Shown one piece after another: positions 15,461-24,205 of a DNA stretch of 64,000 nucleotides. The position numbers were made by a program, and so were the translations under genes. Location of the stretch: NCBI RefSeq assembly GCF_003112575.1, contig NZ_BEWC01000001.1, positions 1 to 64,000 on the forward strand. Reading direction: 5' to 3'. This DNA comes from Streptomyces ardesiacus (lineage in GTDB: Bacteria > Actinomycetota > Actinomycetes > Streptomycetales > Streptomycetaceae). The notes under the pieces were generated by a model, which saw only the letters and a program-made list of their open reading frames with translations, searched no databases and was not told the origin of the DNA. Position 1 is the first letter of the stretch; every line of letters starts with the position of its first letter.

Positions 15461-15544
15461 GTCGCCCTCCCCTTAGCACGCCATCGAGCTCACGAGTGGT
15501 GGCCGCATCTCAGCACGGATCCGGCGGCCCGGCCAAGAGGATGG

Positions 15545-15558
15545 GTGAAAGTTTTCAC
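15545..15558. promoter_or_regulatory. Small palindrome upstream of the TPR-like gene
   Basis: GTGAAA-GT-TTTCAC is a perfect 6+6 palindrome with a 2-bp centre, placed about 85 bp before the GTG of the TPR-like gene in a 172-bp gap. It is AT-richer than its surroundings. It could be an operator, but a 6-bp arm can occur by chance. Confidence 0.3.
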
Positions 15559-15632
15559 AAAGTCGTGGACTTCGTGCCGTCGAGGTTTGGGAGCGCGCGG
15601 GGCCCTTCCGCGGCCTCCGCGCGCCCCGGGCC

Positions 15633-17342
15633 TCAGCTCATCCGCAGGGCCAGGAAGAAGTCGAGCTTGTCCTCGAGCCGCGACAGGTCGCGCCCCGTCA
15701 ACTGCTCGATCCGCCCGACGCGGTAGCGCAACGTGTTGACGTGCAGGTGCAGCCGGTTCGCGCAGCGCGTCCACGAGCCGTCGCTGTCGAGGAACGCCTC
15801 CAGCGTCGGGATCAGCTCGGCCCGGTGACGGCGGTCGTAGTCCCGCAGCGGGTCGAGCAGCCGGGCGGTGAAGGCGCGGCGCACGTCGTCGGGGACGAAG
15901 GGGAGCAGCAGGACGTGCGAGGCCAGCTCCTGATGACCGGCCGCGCAGACCCGGCCGGGGCGCGCCGCGGCGACCCGGCGCGCGTGCCGGGCCTCCTCCA
16001 GCGCCCCGCGCAGCCCTTCCGCCGAGTGCACGGCCGCGCTCACGCCGAGCGTGACCCGCCCGTCGCCGTCGAGACCGGCCGACAGCGGCTCCCGTACGGC
16101 CTCCAGCAGGGCCTCCGCCAGGACGCCGGCCTCGGAGCCGTCGTGCTCGGTGGAGACCGCCGGCAGCGGTACCAGGGCGACCGCCTCCTCGCCGGTGTGC
16201 GCCACGGCGATGCGGTCCGACTGCTCGGGGCCGGTGGCGTGCGGGTCGACGAGGATCTCCTCCAGCAGGGTCTGCGCGATGCGGCCGGTCTGCCCGTCGC
16301 CGTCCGCCCATTCCACCCGGGCCACCACGACCTGCCAGTGCGGTGCCGCGCCGAGGCCCGGCAGCAGCACCGGTGCCGCGACCCGGAGCCGGGCCGCGAT
16401 CTCGGCGGGGGCGGCGCCCGTCTGCACCAGCTCCAGGACCTCCTGGGCCAGCCGCCGCCGCACCGTGCGCGCCGCGTCCCGCCGGTCCCGCTCGACCGCG
16501 ATGAGCTGGGTGACGCCGTACAGCAGGTCGAGCCGCTCCTCGGCCCAGTCCCCGGCGTCCGCCTCCACCACCAGGAGCCAGTCGGACAGCGCCGTCTCAC
16601 GCACCTCCCGGCCCGCCGCCTGACCCTGCGCGGCACGGGCACCCGCGGCCGTCGGGGCGAGCGGACCCCGGCCGCGCACCGGGAAGAGGCTGTACGTCGT
16701 GGGGCCCACCGGGACCCGGTGCGGCGCGCGCCGGCCCGTGCGGGTGGCGGCGAGGTGCTCCGCCGCGAGCTTGGCGCACACCTCGGCCGGGAGCGCGGGC
16801 TCCGCGTCCTTCGGACCGGCGACCTGCCGTCCGGTGGGGGAGAGCACCCAGGCCCGCAGGTCGAGGTCGGAGCCGAGCAGGTCCAGGACCACGTCGGGCC
16901 CGCCGCCCGCCGGCCCCGAGGTCATCATCCGGCGGTGCCGGTCCACCACGGCCGCGAGGTCCCCGGCCCGCTCGCCGGAGACCTGGCGCACCACGTGCTC
17001 GGTGATCGTCGCGAAGGCCACCGACTCGTGCACCGCGAACAGCGGCAGCCGGTGCCGCGCGCACGCCACCACCAGGTCCTCCGGCACGTCCCCCAGCTCC
17101 GCCTCGCCGGCGGCCAGCGCGGCCACCTGGGCCTGCACCAGGATGCGGACGAACGGTTCGGAGTCGGCGGCGTTCCGGCGCCAGGCCAGGCCGGTGAGGA
17201 CCAGCTCGCCGCCCGAGAGATAGCGGCTGGGGTCCCGCAGGTCGGTGGTCATCACGCCGCGGACCGTGCGGTCCAGCTCGTCCTCGCCGCCGAGCAGCTT
17301 GAGGCCCAGCGCGTCGGTGTCCAGCAGTGCGCGCAGCCGCAT
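15633..17342 (-). CDS. PucR-family transcriptional regulator
   Basis: A 569-residue regulator with the PucR layout. An N-terminal PucR sensory domain ('LGLKLLGGEDELDRTVRGVM', 'SRYLSGGELVLTGLAWR') is followed by a central GGDEF-like/CdaR region. A C-terminal Fis-type HTH of the PucR_HTH class ends the protein ('ANRLHLHVNTLRYRVGRIEQ', 'RLEDKLDFFLALRM'). In Bacillus, PucR controls purine catabolism. Here it is divergent from a purine permease and followed on the plus strand by an XdhC protein, so control of purine uptake and oxidation is a well-grounded inference. The start at ATG 17342 is chosen from where family homology begins; there is no good ribosome site and the frame extends to 17444. 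Confidence 0.88.
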   Translation of the reverse strand: MRLRALLDTDALGLKLLGGEDELDRTVRGVMTTDLRDPSRYLSGGELVLTGLAWRRNAADSEPFVRILVQAQVAALAAGEAELGDVPEDLVVACARHRLPLFAVHESVAFATITEHVVRQVSGERAGDLAAVVDRHRRMMTSGPAGGGPDVVLDLLGSDLDLRAWVLSPTGRQVAGPKDAEPALPAEVCAKLAAEHLAATRTGRRAPHRVPVGPTTYSLFPVRGRGPLAPTAAGARAAQGQAAGREVRETALSDWLLVVEADAGDWAEERLDLLYGVTQLIAVERDRRDAARTVRRRLAQEVLELVQTGAAPAEIAARLRVAAPVLLPGLGAAPHWQVVVARVEWADGDGQTGRIAQTLLEEILVDPHATGPEQSDRIAVAHTGEEAVALVPLPAVSTEHDGSEAGVLAEALLEAVREPLSAGLDGDGRVTLGVSAAVHSAEGLRGALEEARHARRVAAARPGRVCAAGHQELASHVLLLPFVPDDVRRAFTARLLDPLRDYDRRHRAELIPTLEAFLDSDGSWTRCANRLHLHVNTLRYRVGRIEQLTGRDLSRLEDKLDFFLALRMS

Positions 17343-18003
17343 TCTCGTCGCCGCCGTTCTTTGTCTCGAAGTGTTCCAGGTCACGCGGCTGTGTCGCCCG
17401 ATTCCGGAGGAGAACAGGGGGGGCGGTTGAGCCCCTCCGTTCATACGAATCTACAAGATGCCCGCCCTGGCCAGCCAACTCCTTCATGGTTTCTGCGACT
17501 GACCCCGGTGGAGCGCACGACGGTCTACTGAGGCCGTCGTCGTTCCGCACGAACAGAACGCGACGCCCCCCTCCCCCTGGAGGGACGGGTTCTCACGGCT
17601 CGCGCCGTGAGGCCTCCCGCTTCGTCGCCGACCGCCCGCCCGGAGTCCCCGTTGAGGTACCGCACCAGCTCCACAGGCCCGCACCGCCCGTCCGGCGGCC
17701 GGAAGGCGGCCGTCCGGGACGCGACGCACGAAGACCCTCCGGGCGGCGCACGGAACGTCACACACTCCGCGCCGCCCGGAGCACCGGCCGGGTACCGCTC
17801 CGCTCGCGGTACGTGAAGCGCCAGGAGAACCGCCCGTGCCGCCGGCACGAGCAGTACCACCGGAAGCACCAGTACCACCGGAAGCACCAGTACCACCACA
17901 CATGCGTTCGCCTCGGGCCGTCCCCCGGGTCGTGCATATCCCAAATCCCGCGGCCGCCCCAGCGGCCGGCCGGGTGCACCTATGAACCTTGGGAGACGGC
18001 CCC
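17343..18003. other. 661-bp divergent regulatory gap between PucR and the purine permease
   Basis: No convincing gene is present on either strand; the open frames are Arg/Pro-rich or made of the short tandem repeat annotated below. Features seen are a GTTC-N5-GAAC inverted repeat at 17542-17554, an 18-bp tandem repeat at 17853-17899, and a small GGCCGC/GCGGCC hairpin near 17950-17966. Promoters for both flanking genes must lie here, but no convincing -35/-10 pair could be assigned. Confidence 0.5.
17853..17899 (+). repeat. 18-bp tandem repeat (2.6 copies) upstream of the purine permease
   Basis: AGTACCACCGGAAGCACC occurs at 17853-17870 and 17871-17888 without any change, followed by a partial copy AGTACCACCAC. 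It lies 105 bp before the permease start. It could be a repeated protein-binding site or a recent slippage product. Confidence 0.7.
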
Positions 18004-19461
18004 ATGACCCAGCAGTCAGTGGAGCCCGAGACCACCGCCGAAGACGCGGGCGCGGGCTCCCGCGTTCCCGGCGGACGGTCTTGGCTCGACCGGTACTTTC
18101 ACATATCCCACCGGGGATCCACGGTCGCGCGTGAGGTGCGCGGCGGCATCACCACCTTCATGGCGATGGCCTACATCGTCCTCCTCAACCCCGTGATCCT
18201 GTCCGGCAAGGACGCGGCGGGGGACACCCTGGGCCAGAAGGCCCTGATCACCGCCACGGCACTCGCCGCGGCGGTCACCACGCTCCTGATGGGCTTCGTC
18301 GGCAAGGTGCCGCTCGCCCTGGCCGCCGGGCTCTCGGTGTCCGGGGTGATCGCCGGGCAGGTCGTCCCGCAGATGACCTGGCCGCAGGCCATGGGCATGT
18401 GCGTGATGTACGGCGTGGTGATCATGCTGCTCGTGGTCACCGGGCTGCGCGAGATGATCATGAACGCGATCCCGCTCGCCCTCAAGCACGGCATCACCAT
18501 GGGCATCGGCCTGTTCATCGCCATCATCGGCCTGGTCAAGGGCGGCTTCGTCCACCCGGGCGAGGCGACCCCGCTCACCCTCGGCCCGGCCGGAGAACTC
18601 GCCGGCTGGCCCGTCCTGCTCTTCGCGGGCACCCTGCTGCTGATCTTCATGCTCCAGGCCCGCAACCTGCCCGGCGCCATCCTGATCGGCATCGTCACCG
18701 GCACGATCGTGGCGGCGATCCTGAACGCCACCGGGGTCATCGACCCCAAGCAGTGGGCCAACGGCGCCCCGGAACTGCACGGCAGCGCGGTCTCCATGCC
18801 GGACTTCTCGCTCTTCGGCAGCCTGGAGTTCGGCGGCTGGGGCGAGGTCGGCGCGATGACCGTCGGCATGATCGTCTTCACGCTGGTGCTCGCCGGGTTC
18901 TTCGACGCGATGGCCACCATCATCGGCGTCGGCACCGAGGCGAAGCTCGCCGACGACAAGGGCCGGATGCCGGGCCTGTCGAAGGCGCTGTTCATCGACG
19001 GCGCCGGCGGTGCCATCGGCGGTGTGGCGGGCGGCTCCGGCCAGACCGTCTTCGTCGAGTCCGCGACCGGCGTCGGCGAGGGGGCGCGCACCGGGCTCTC
19101 CTCGGTCGTCACCGGCCTGTTCTTCGCGGCCTGCCTCTTCTTCACGCCGATCACCGCGATCGTGCCCCAGGAGGTCGCCTCGGCCGCCCTGGTGGTCATC
19201 GGCGCGATGATGATGATGAACGCCCGGCACGTGGACTGGGCCGACCGGGCCACCGCGATCCCGGTCTTCCTGACCGTCGTCCTGATGCCGTTCACGTACT
19301 CCATCACGGCCGGTGTCGCCGCCGGCGTCATCTCCTACGTCGCCATCAAGGTCGCGCAGGGCAAGGCCCGGGAGATCGGCGCGTTCATGTGGGGCCTGAC
19401 GGTGATCTTCCTCGTCTACTTCGCGCTCAACCCGATCGAGAGCTGGATGGGCGTGCACTAG
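18004..19461 (+). CDS. NCS2/AzgA-type purine base permease
   Basis: A 485-residue transporter with 12-14 hydrophobic segments. Signatures of the AzgA/PbuG hypoxanthine-guanine-adenine subgroup are 'GGITTFMAMAYIVLLNPVIL' near the N terminus, 'LVLAGFFDAMATIIGVGTEA' and 'GSGQTVFVESATGVGEGART'. It imports purine bases by proton symport across the cytoplasmic membrane. The ATG at 18004 follows GGGAGA by 8 nt. It is divergent from PucR and 52 bp upstream of the XdhC gene, so probably co-transcribed with it. Exact substrate preference cannot be assigned. Confidence 0.9.
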   Translation: MTQQSVEPETTAEDAGAGSRVPGGRSWLDRYFHISHRGSTVAREVRGGITTFMAMAYIVLLNPVILSGKDAAGDTLGQKALITATALAAAVTTLLMGFVGKVPLALAAGLSVSGVIAGQVVPQMTWPQAMGMCVMYGVVIMLLVVTGLREMIMNAIPLALKHGITMGIGLFIAIIGLVKGGFVHPGEATPLTLGPAGELAGWPVLLFAGTLLLIFMLQARNLPGAILIGIVTGTIVAAILNATGVIDPKQWANGAPELHGSAVSMPDFSLFGSLEFGGWGEVGAMTVGMIVFTLVLAGFFDAMATIIGVGTEAKLADDKGRMPGLSKALFIDGAGGAIGGVAGGSGQTVFVESATGVGEGARTGLSSVVTGLFFAACLFFTPITAIVPQEVASAALVVIGAMMMMNARHVDWADRATAIPVFLTVVLMPFTYSITAGVAAGVISYVAIKVAQGKAREIGAFMWGLTVIFLVYFALNPIESWMGVH

Positions 19462-19513
19462 CCGCGCCGAGGGGAACCCCGCACGTACCCGTCGTGCGGA
19501 GGAGGACCGGAAG

Positions 19514-20665
19514 ATGCTGGACATCGCCGAAGAGCTGCACCGGTGGGTCGAGCAGGGCCGCGACTTCGCCCTGGCCACCGTGGTGGCCGTCGGCGGCAGC
19601 GCGCCCCGGCCGGCCGGCGCCGCCCTCGCGGTGGACGCCGACGGCACGGTGGTCGGTTCGGTCTCCGGCGGGTGCGTGGAGGCAGCCGTGTACGAGCTGT
19701 GCCGGCAGGCGCTCCAGGACGGCGACACCGTCCTGGAGCGCTTCGGGTACAGCGACGAGGACGCCTTCGCCGTGGGTCTGACCTGCGGCGGGGTCATCGA
19801 CGTCCTGGTCGCCCCGGTACCGGCGGCGGCCCCCGCCCGTCCGGCCCTGGCCGCGGTCCTCGCCGCCGCCGCGCGCGGGGGGACGGCGGCGGTGGCACGG
19901 ATCGTGAGCGGCCCGGCGGAGCTGCTGGGCCGCGCGCTGGCCGTCGGGGCGGACGGCTCCCGCACCGGCGGCCTCGGCGGCGGTCCCGAGCTGGACCGCA
20001 CGGCGGCCGCGGAGGCGAGGGCGTTCCTGGCCGCCGGTCGCACCGGCACCCTGCGGATCGGTGAACGGGGCTCGCGCTGCGGAGCGCCGCTCACCCTGCT
20101 GATCGAGTCCGCCGTCCCCGCACCCCGCATGATCGTCTTCGGCGCGATCGACTTCGCCTCGGCGCTGGCGCGGATCGGCGCTTTCCTCGGCTACCACGTG
20201 ACGGTGTGCGACGCGCGCCCCGTCTTCGTCACCCGGGCCCGCTTCCCGGACGCGGACGAGATCGTCGCCGAGTGGCCCCACGAGTACCTGGCGCGCACCG
20301 CCGTCGACGCCCGTACGGTGCTGTGCGTCCTGACCCACGACGCCAAGTTCGACGTCCCGCTGCTCCGCCTGGCGCTGCGCCTGCCGGTGGCGTACGTCGG
20401 CGCGATGGGCTCCCGCCGCACCCACCTGGACCGCGAGGCCCGGCTGCGCGAGGCCGGCGTGAGCGACCTGGAGCTGTCCCGCCTCAGGTCACCGATCGGC
20501 CTCGATCTCGGCGCCCGCACCCCCGAGGAGACGGCCCTGTCCATCGCCGCCGAGATCGTCGCGACCCGCCACGGCGGCACGGGCACCTCCCTGACCGGTG
20601 CCCGCACCCCCATCCACCACGACGTCCCGGCCGCACCGGCGCGGCGCGGCGGGGCGGTGGCGTAG
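19514..20665 (+). CDS. XdhC/CoxI-family molybdoenzyme maturation factor
   Basis: A 383-residue protein with the N-terminal XdhC domain ('VAVGGSAPRPAGAALAV', 'GSVSGGCVEAAVYELC') and a C-terminal Rossmann-type domain ('IVFGAIDFASALARIGAFLG', 'VAYVGAMGSRRTH'). XdhC binds the molybdenum cofactor and helps its sulfuration and insertion into xanthine dehydrogenase, the enzyme that makes urate from hypoxanthine and xanthine. The xdhAB genes are not in this window. GGAGGAGG lies 8 nt before the ATG. Placement between the purine permease and the PucR system supports a xanthine dehydrogenase role over a CO dehydrogenase one. Confidence 0.87.
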   Translation: MLDIAEELHRWVEQGRDFALATVVAVGGSAPRPAGAALAVDADGTVVGSVSGGCVEAAVYELCRQALQDGDTVLERFGYSDEDAFAVGLTCGGVIDVLVAPVPAAAPARPALAAVLAAAARGGTAAVARIVSGPAELLGRALAVGADGSRTGGLGGGPELDRTAAAEARAFLAAGRTGTLRIGERGSRCGAPLTLLIESAVPAPRMIVFGAIDFASALARIGAFLGYHVTVCDARPVFVTRARFPDADEIVAEWPHEYLARTAVDARTVLCVLTHDAKFDVPLLRLALRLPVAYVGAMGSRRTHLDREARLREAGVSDLELSRLRSPIGLDLGARTPEETALSIAAEIVATRHGGTGTSLTGARTPIHHDVPAAPARRGGAVA

Positions 20666-20709
20666 GGCCGTCCCCGTGCTCGGCGGCCGGCGGCTCTGCC
20701 GAGCCGGTC

Positions 20710-21591
20710 TCAGTCCCGGCCGGGGACCCGCCTGTCCAGGGACACCTCCGCCACGACCGGACGGTGGTCCGAGGCGGTGGGCTCCTGGGGGACCGCGACG
20801 TCGTGCACGCGTACGCCCTCGCCCACGGCCACGTAGTCGATCCGCTTCGCGGGGGCCTCGGCCGGATACGTGTCCGGGGACCCCGCTCCCGCGTCGCGCA
20901 GTTCCTTCCACAGCGGGGCCAGCTCGGGGGCGGAGGGCCCGGCGTTGAAGTCGCCCAGCAGGAACTGGCGGGCGCCGGGCAGCTCCGCCCGCTCACGGGC
21001 CATGATCCGCCGGGTGTCGGCGACCTGGGCCTCGCGCACCGCCGGGTCCGCCCGGTAGTCGAGGTGGGTCACGAACACCTGCACCGGCACGCCGCGGACC
21101 TTGAGCGTGACCTCGCCGAACCCGGGCGCGGGGGCCGGCACCGGGTTCTCGTCCTGCGTGGACAGGCGGGTGATCTCGTGGTTGGCCGCGGAGCGGACCG
21201 GGAAGCGCGACAGCACCGCCACGCCGTACTCGCGCCGGGGTTCGCCGGCCGTCACCGGGTCGAGGCTGTAGATCGGCGCGAACGACACCCGCATGCCGAG
21301 CCGCCGCGCCAGCTCCCCGGCCATGTCGAGCCCCTGGCTGCGGGCGCCCCAGTGCACGTCGACCTCCTGGAGGCCGATCACGTCCGCGTCGAGGGCGCGC
21401 AGCACCGCCGCCTGCCGGTCGAGGTCGAAGACGCCGTCCGACCCCGCCCCGGCGTGGACGTTGTAGGTGGCGACGCGCAGCGGGACCGGGCGGCCCCGGT
21501 CGGCGGCCCAGGCGGGCGGTGCCGCCACGGCTGCGGTCAACAGGGCTCCGGCGAGGGACAGTTGGATGAGGGTGCGCGCTCTGGGAGACAT
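20710..21591 (-). CDS. Secreted endonuclease/exonuclease/phosphatase-family protein
   Basis: A 293-residue protein with a Sec signal peptide ('LIQLSLAGALLTAAVAAPPA', cleavage near AWA-A at 29-30) and a complete EEP domain: 'LRVATYNVHAG', 'DVIGLQEVDVHWG', 'GVAVLSRFPV', 'VTHLDYRAD', 'FLLGDFNAGP' and 'SDHRPVVAEV'. These hold the metal-binding Asn, Glu, Asp and His residues of the fold. Family members hydrolyse phosphodiester or phosphomonoester bonds in nucleic acids, sphingomyelin or inositol phosphates. The substrate is not predictable here. Export suggests nutrient scavenging. Confidence 0.88.
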   Translation of the reverse strand: MSPRARTLIQLSLAGALLTAAVAAPPAWAADRGRPVPLRVATYNVHAGAGSDGVFDLDRQAAVLRALDADVIGLQEVDVHWGARSQGLDMAGELARRLGMRVSFAPIYSLDPVTAGEPRREYGVAVLSRFPVRSAANHEITRLSTQDENPVPAPAPGFGEVTLKVRGVPVQVFVTHLDYRADPAVREAQVADTRRIMARERAELPGARQFLLGDFNAGPSAPELAPLWKELRDAGAGSPDTYPAEAPAKRIDYVAVGEGVRVHDVAVPQEPTASDHRPVVAEVSLDRRVPGRD

Positions 21592-21676
21592 GTCGGCACG
21601 GTACGCGGGAAACGGGGGCCGCGAGGCGTGCGGCGCGTTCTCGTCCCTGTGCCGTGCCCGGCTCGCAACCCGTCGT

Positions 21677-22117
21677 TCACGGGTGCCGCAGCAGGTGGTC
21701 GACGGTGCGGCCGAAGACGAGGCGCCCCGAGCGGGCGAGGACGCCGTCGAGGAGGGAGGGGAGGAGCGGGACGTCCAGCTCCTCGCGCCATCCGACCCGC
21801 GCCCCGCCGCCGGGTGCGGGACGGACGTCGAGCTCCGCCCAGCCCCGGACCACCCGGCCGCGCTTGTCCATCCGGCACCGGCCGGGGGTGTCCCCGTACG
21901 GCGGCTGCCAGACGGTCACCTCCATCGGATCGTCGAAGGCGAGCGGTCCGGCACCCGTGCGGGCCACGACCAGCGTGCCCCGGTGGGTGGGGCCGGGCGG
22001 GGCGGCGGTGACCCGGGTCAGCGGCACGGTGTCCCCGTGCCGCTCCCAGCGGGTGAGCCGGCGCCAGGCCTTGTCCGGGGCGAGCGGGACGGTGCGGTTC
22101 AGGGAGAAGGTGGCCAC
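21677..22117 (-). CDS. SRPBCC (START-like) family protein
   Basis: A 146-residue protein with the helix-grip pattern of SRPBCC domains. An N-terminal 'FSLNRTVPLAPDKAWRRLTR' precedes a run of antiparallel strands and a long C-terminal helix ('LARSGRLVFGRTVDHLLRHP'). Such proteins form a hydrophobic pocket for lipids or polyketides; many in Streptomyces are uncharacterised. It lies 28 bp downstream of the deacetylase gene on the same strand, so co-transcription is possible. Function is unknown. Confidence 0.65.
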   Translation of the reverse strand: MATFSLNRTVPLAPDKAWRRLTRWERHGDTVPLTRVTAAPPGPTHRGTLVVARTGAGPLAFDDPMEVTVWQPPYGDTPGRCRMDKRGRVVRGWAELDVRPAPGGGARVGWREELDVPLLPSLLDGVLARSGRLVFGRTVDHLLRHP

Positions 22118-22145
22118 GGGGCGATCGTGGCACGCCGGACGGGTC

Positions 22146-22937
22146 CTAGCGGTAGACCTTGCCCGGCTCGGCCTTGCCGGGGGCCAGCAGCTGGGGCACC
22201 GTCACGAAGACGTAGCCGCGCTTCTTGAGCGCGTCGACGATGCCGGGCACGGCGGGCACGGTGCCGTCGTAGATGTCGTGCAGCAGGATGATGCCGTCCC
22301 GCGAGGACTGGTCCAGGACGCGTTCGGTGATCAGGTCGGAGTCGTCGGTCTGGTAGTCCTTGGCGGTCACGCTCCACAGCACCTCCGACAGGCCCAGCTC
22401 GCGGCAGATGCCGTGCACGGTGTCGTCGGTGCGGCCCTGCGGCGGGCGCATCAGGGTGGGGCGCTTGCCGGTCAGGCGCTCTATCTCCTTGTTCGGGCGC
22501 TCGAGCTCCTCGCGTATCTCGTCCGGCTTCGCGTCGGTGAGGATCTTGTGCGTCCAGGTGTGGCTGGCCACCTCGTGGCCCTCGTCGGCCATGCGCCTGA
22601 CAAGTTCGGGATAGGTGTCGATGTGGCGCTTGCCGAGCAGGAAGAAGGTCGCCGGGACGTGCTTCTCCTTGAGTATGTCGAGCAGCCGGGACGAGTTCTC
22701 GCTCGGTCCGGCGTCGAAGGTGAGCGCGATGCACTTGGCGTGCGCGCAGTCGACGGTGCCGAGTCCGCCCGTGCGGGCCTGCTGGGTGCCGGCGGCGTTG
22801 CGGACGGAGCTGGGGGAGGTGGTCTCCAGCTTCGTGCAGCCGCTCAGCGAGAGGGTCAGCGAGGCCGCGGCGGCGAAAGTCGCGAGTACGCGGAACCCGG
22901 TCCCCGTTTTTGTCATCTTGCTGGTCAGCGAAGGCAT
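22146..22937 (-). CDS. Lipoprotein polysaccharide deacetylase (NodB domain)
   Basis: A 263-residue carbohydrate esterase family 4 protein anchored by a lipobox ('SLTLSLSGC', Cys near 33). The NodB motifs are 'ALTFDAGPSE' (motif 1), 'SHTWTH' (motif 2, metal His pair), 'MRPPQGR' (motif 3) and 'ILLHDI' (motif 5). Motif 1 has Ala where the second Asp of TFDD is usual, as in several actinomycete members. It probably removes N-acetyl groups from peptidoglycan or another surface glycan outside the membrane. TATAGT sits exactly 6 nt before the ATG and no ribosome site is present, so the mRNA is probably leaderless, which supports the start at 22937. Confidence 0.88.
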   Translation of the reverse strand: MPSLTSKMTKTGTGFRVLATFAAAASLTLSLSGCTKLETTSPSSVRNAAGTQQARTGGLGTVDCAHAKCIALTFDAGPSENSSRLLDILKEKHVPATFFLLGKRHIDTYPELVRRMADEGHEVASHTWTHKILTDAKPDEIREELERPNKEIERLTGKRPTLMRPPQGRTDDTVHGICRELGLSEVLWSVTAKDYQTDDSDLITERVLDQSSRDGIILLHDIYDGTVPAVPGIVDALKKRGYVFVTVPQLLAPGKAEPGKVYR

Positions 22938-22943
22938 GCGGGG

Positions 22944-22949
22944 ACTATA
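22944..22949 (-). promoter_or_regulatory. -10 box giving a leaderless transcript for the deacetylase
   Basis: On the minus strand TATAGT is followed by six bases and then the ATG at 22937, so transcription should begin at or next to the start codon. The surrounding segment (22944-22976) is unusually AT-rich. A -35 box 17 bp upstream (AAACTG) is poor. Confidence 0.55.
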
Positions 22950-23066
22950 CGCTGCGTGTATATATGCAGTTTATAGCACCCCCTCGAACCGGTGTTCGGG
23001 GTAGGGATGGTAGGCGCGGGGTTACTCAGCCGGCACGCACGTGACGGCGAGAGTGAGGAGGACCCC

Positions 23067-24044
<978 letters not shown>

Positions 24045-24046
24045 CG

Positions 24047-24088
24047 CGGACCCCGGACGACGGACCCCGGACGACGGACCCCGGACGG
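24047..24088 (+). repeat. 14-bp tandem repeat (3 copies) before the heptose operon
   Basis: CGGACCCCGGACGA is repeated at 24047, 24061 and 24075, the last copy ending in GG. It starts right after the SDR stop codon. An imperfect inverted repeat GTCAC-N5-GTGAC follows at about 24101-24115. Together they fill the gap before the carbamoyltransferase gene and are candidates for regulation or attenuation. Confidence 0.65.
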
Positions 24089-24205
24089 CGGCCTCAGACG
24101 GTCACATACGGTGACACGTCCGCTTTCCTCCGGAAGTGACCTGTCTCCAAGTGTTTGAGGCAACCGCCCCGCGGCACCCGCGACGCCGAGAGAGGAGCCC
24201 GCCCC

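Noticed and set aside
17542..17554. GTTC-N5-GAAC inverted repeat as a PucR operator
   Set aside because: Four-bp arms are expected by chance in a 661-bp gap; nothing else supports it.
17758..17979. A 73-codon minus-strand frame with a striking WYWCFRWYWCFRWY stretch
   Set aside because: The pattern is only the translation of the 18-bp DNA repeat; there is no ribosome site or further support.
24121..24160. Possible ECF sigma promoter (GGAAG ... GTT) before the carbamoyltransferase
   Set aside because: The -35 and -10 elements match the SigR or SigE consensus only partly and the spacing (16 bp) is off.
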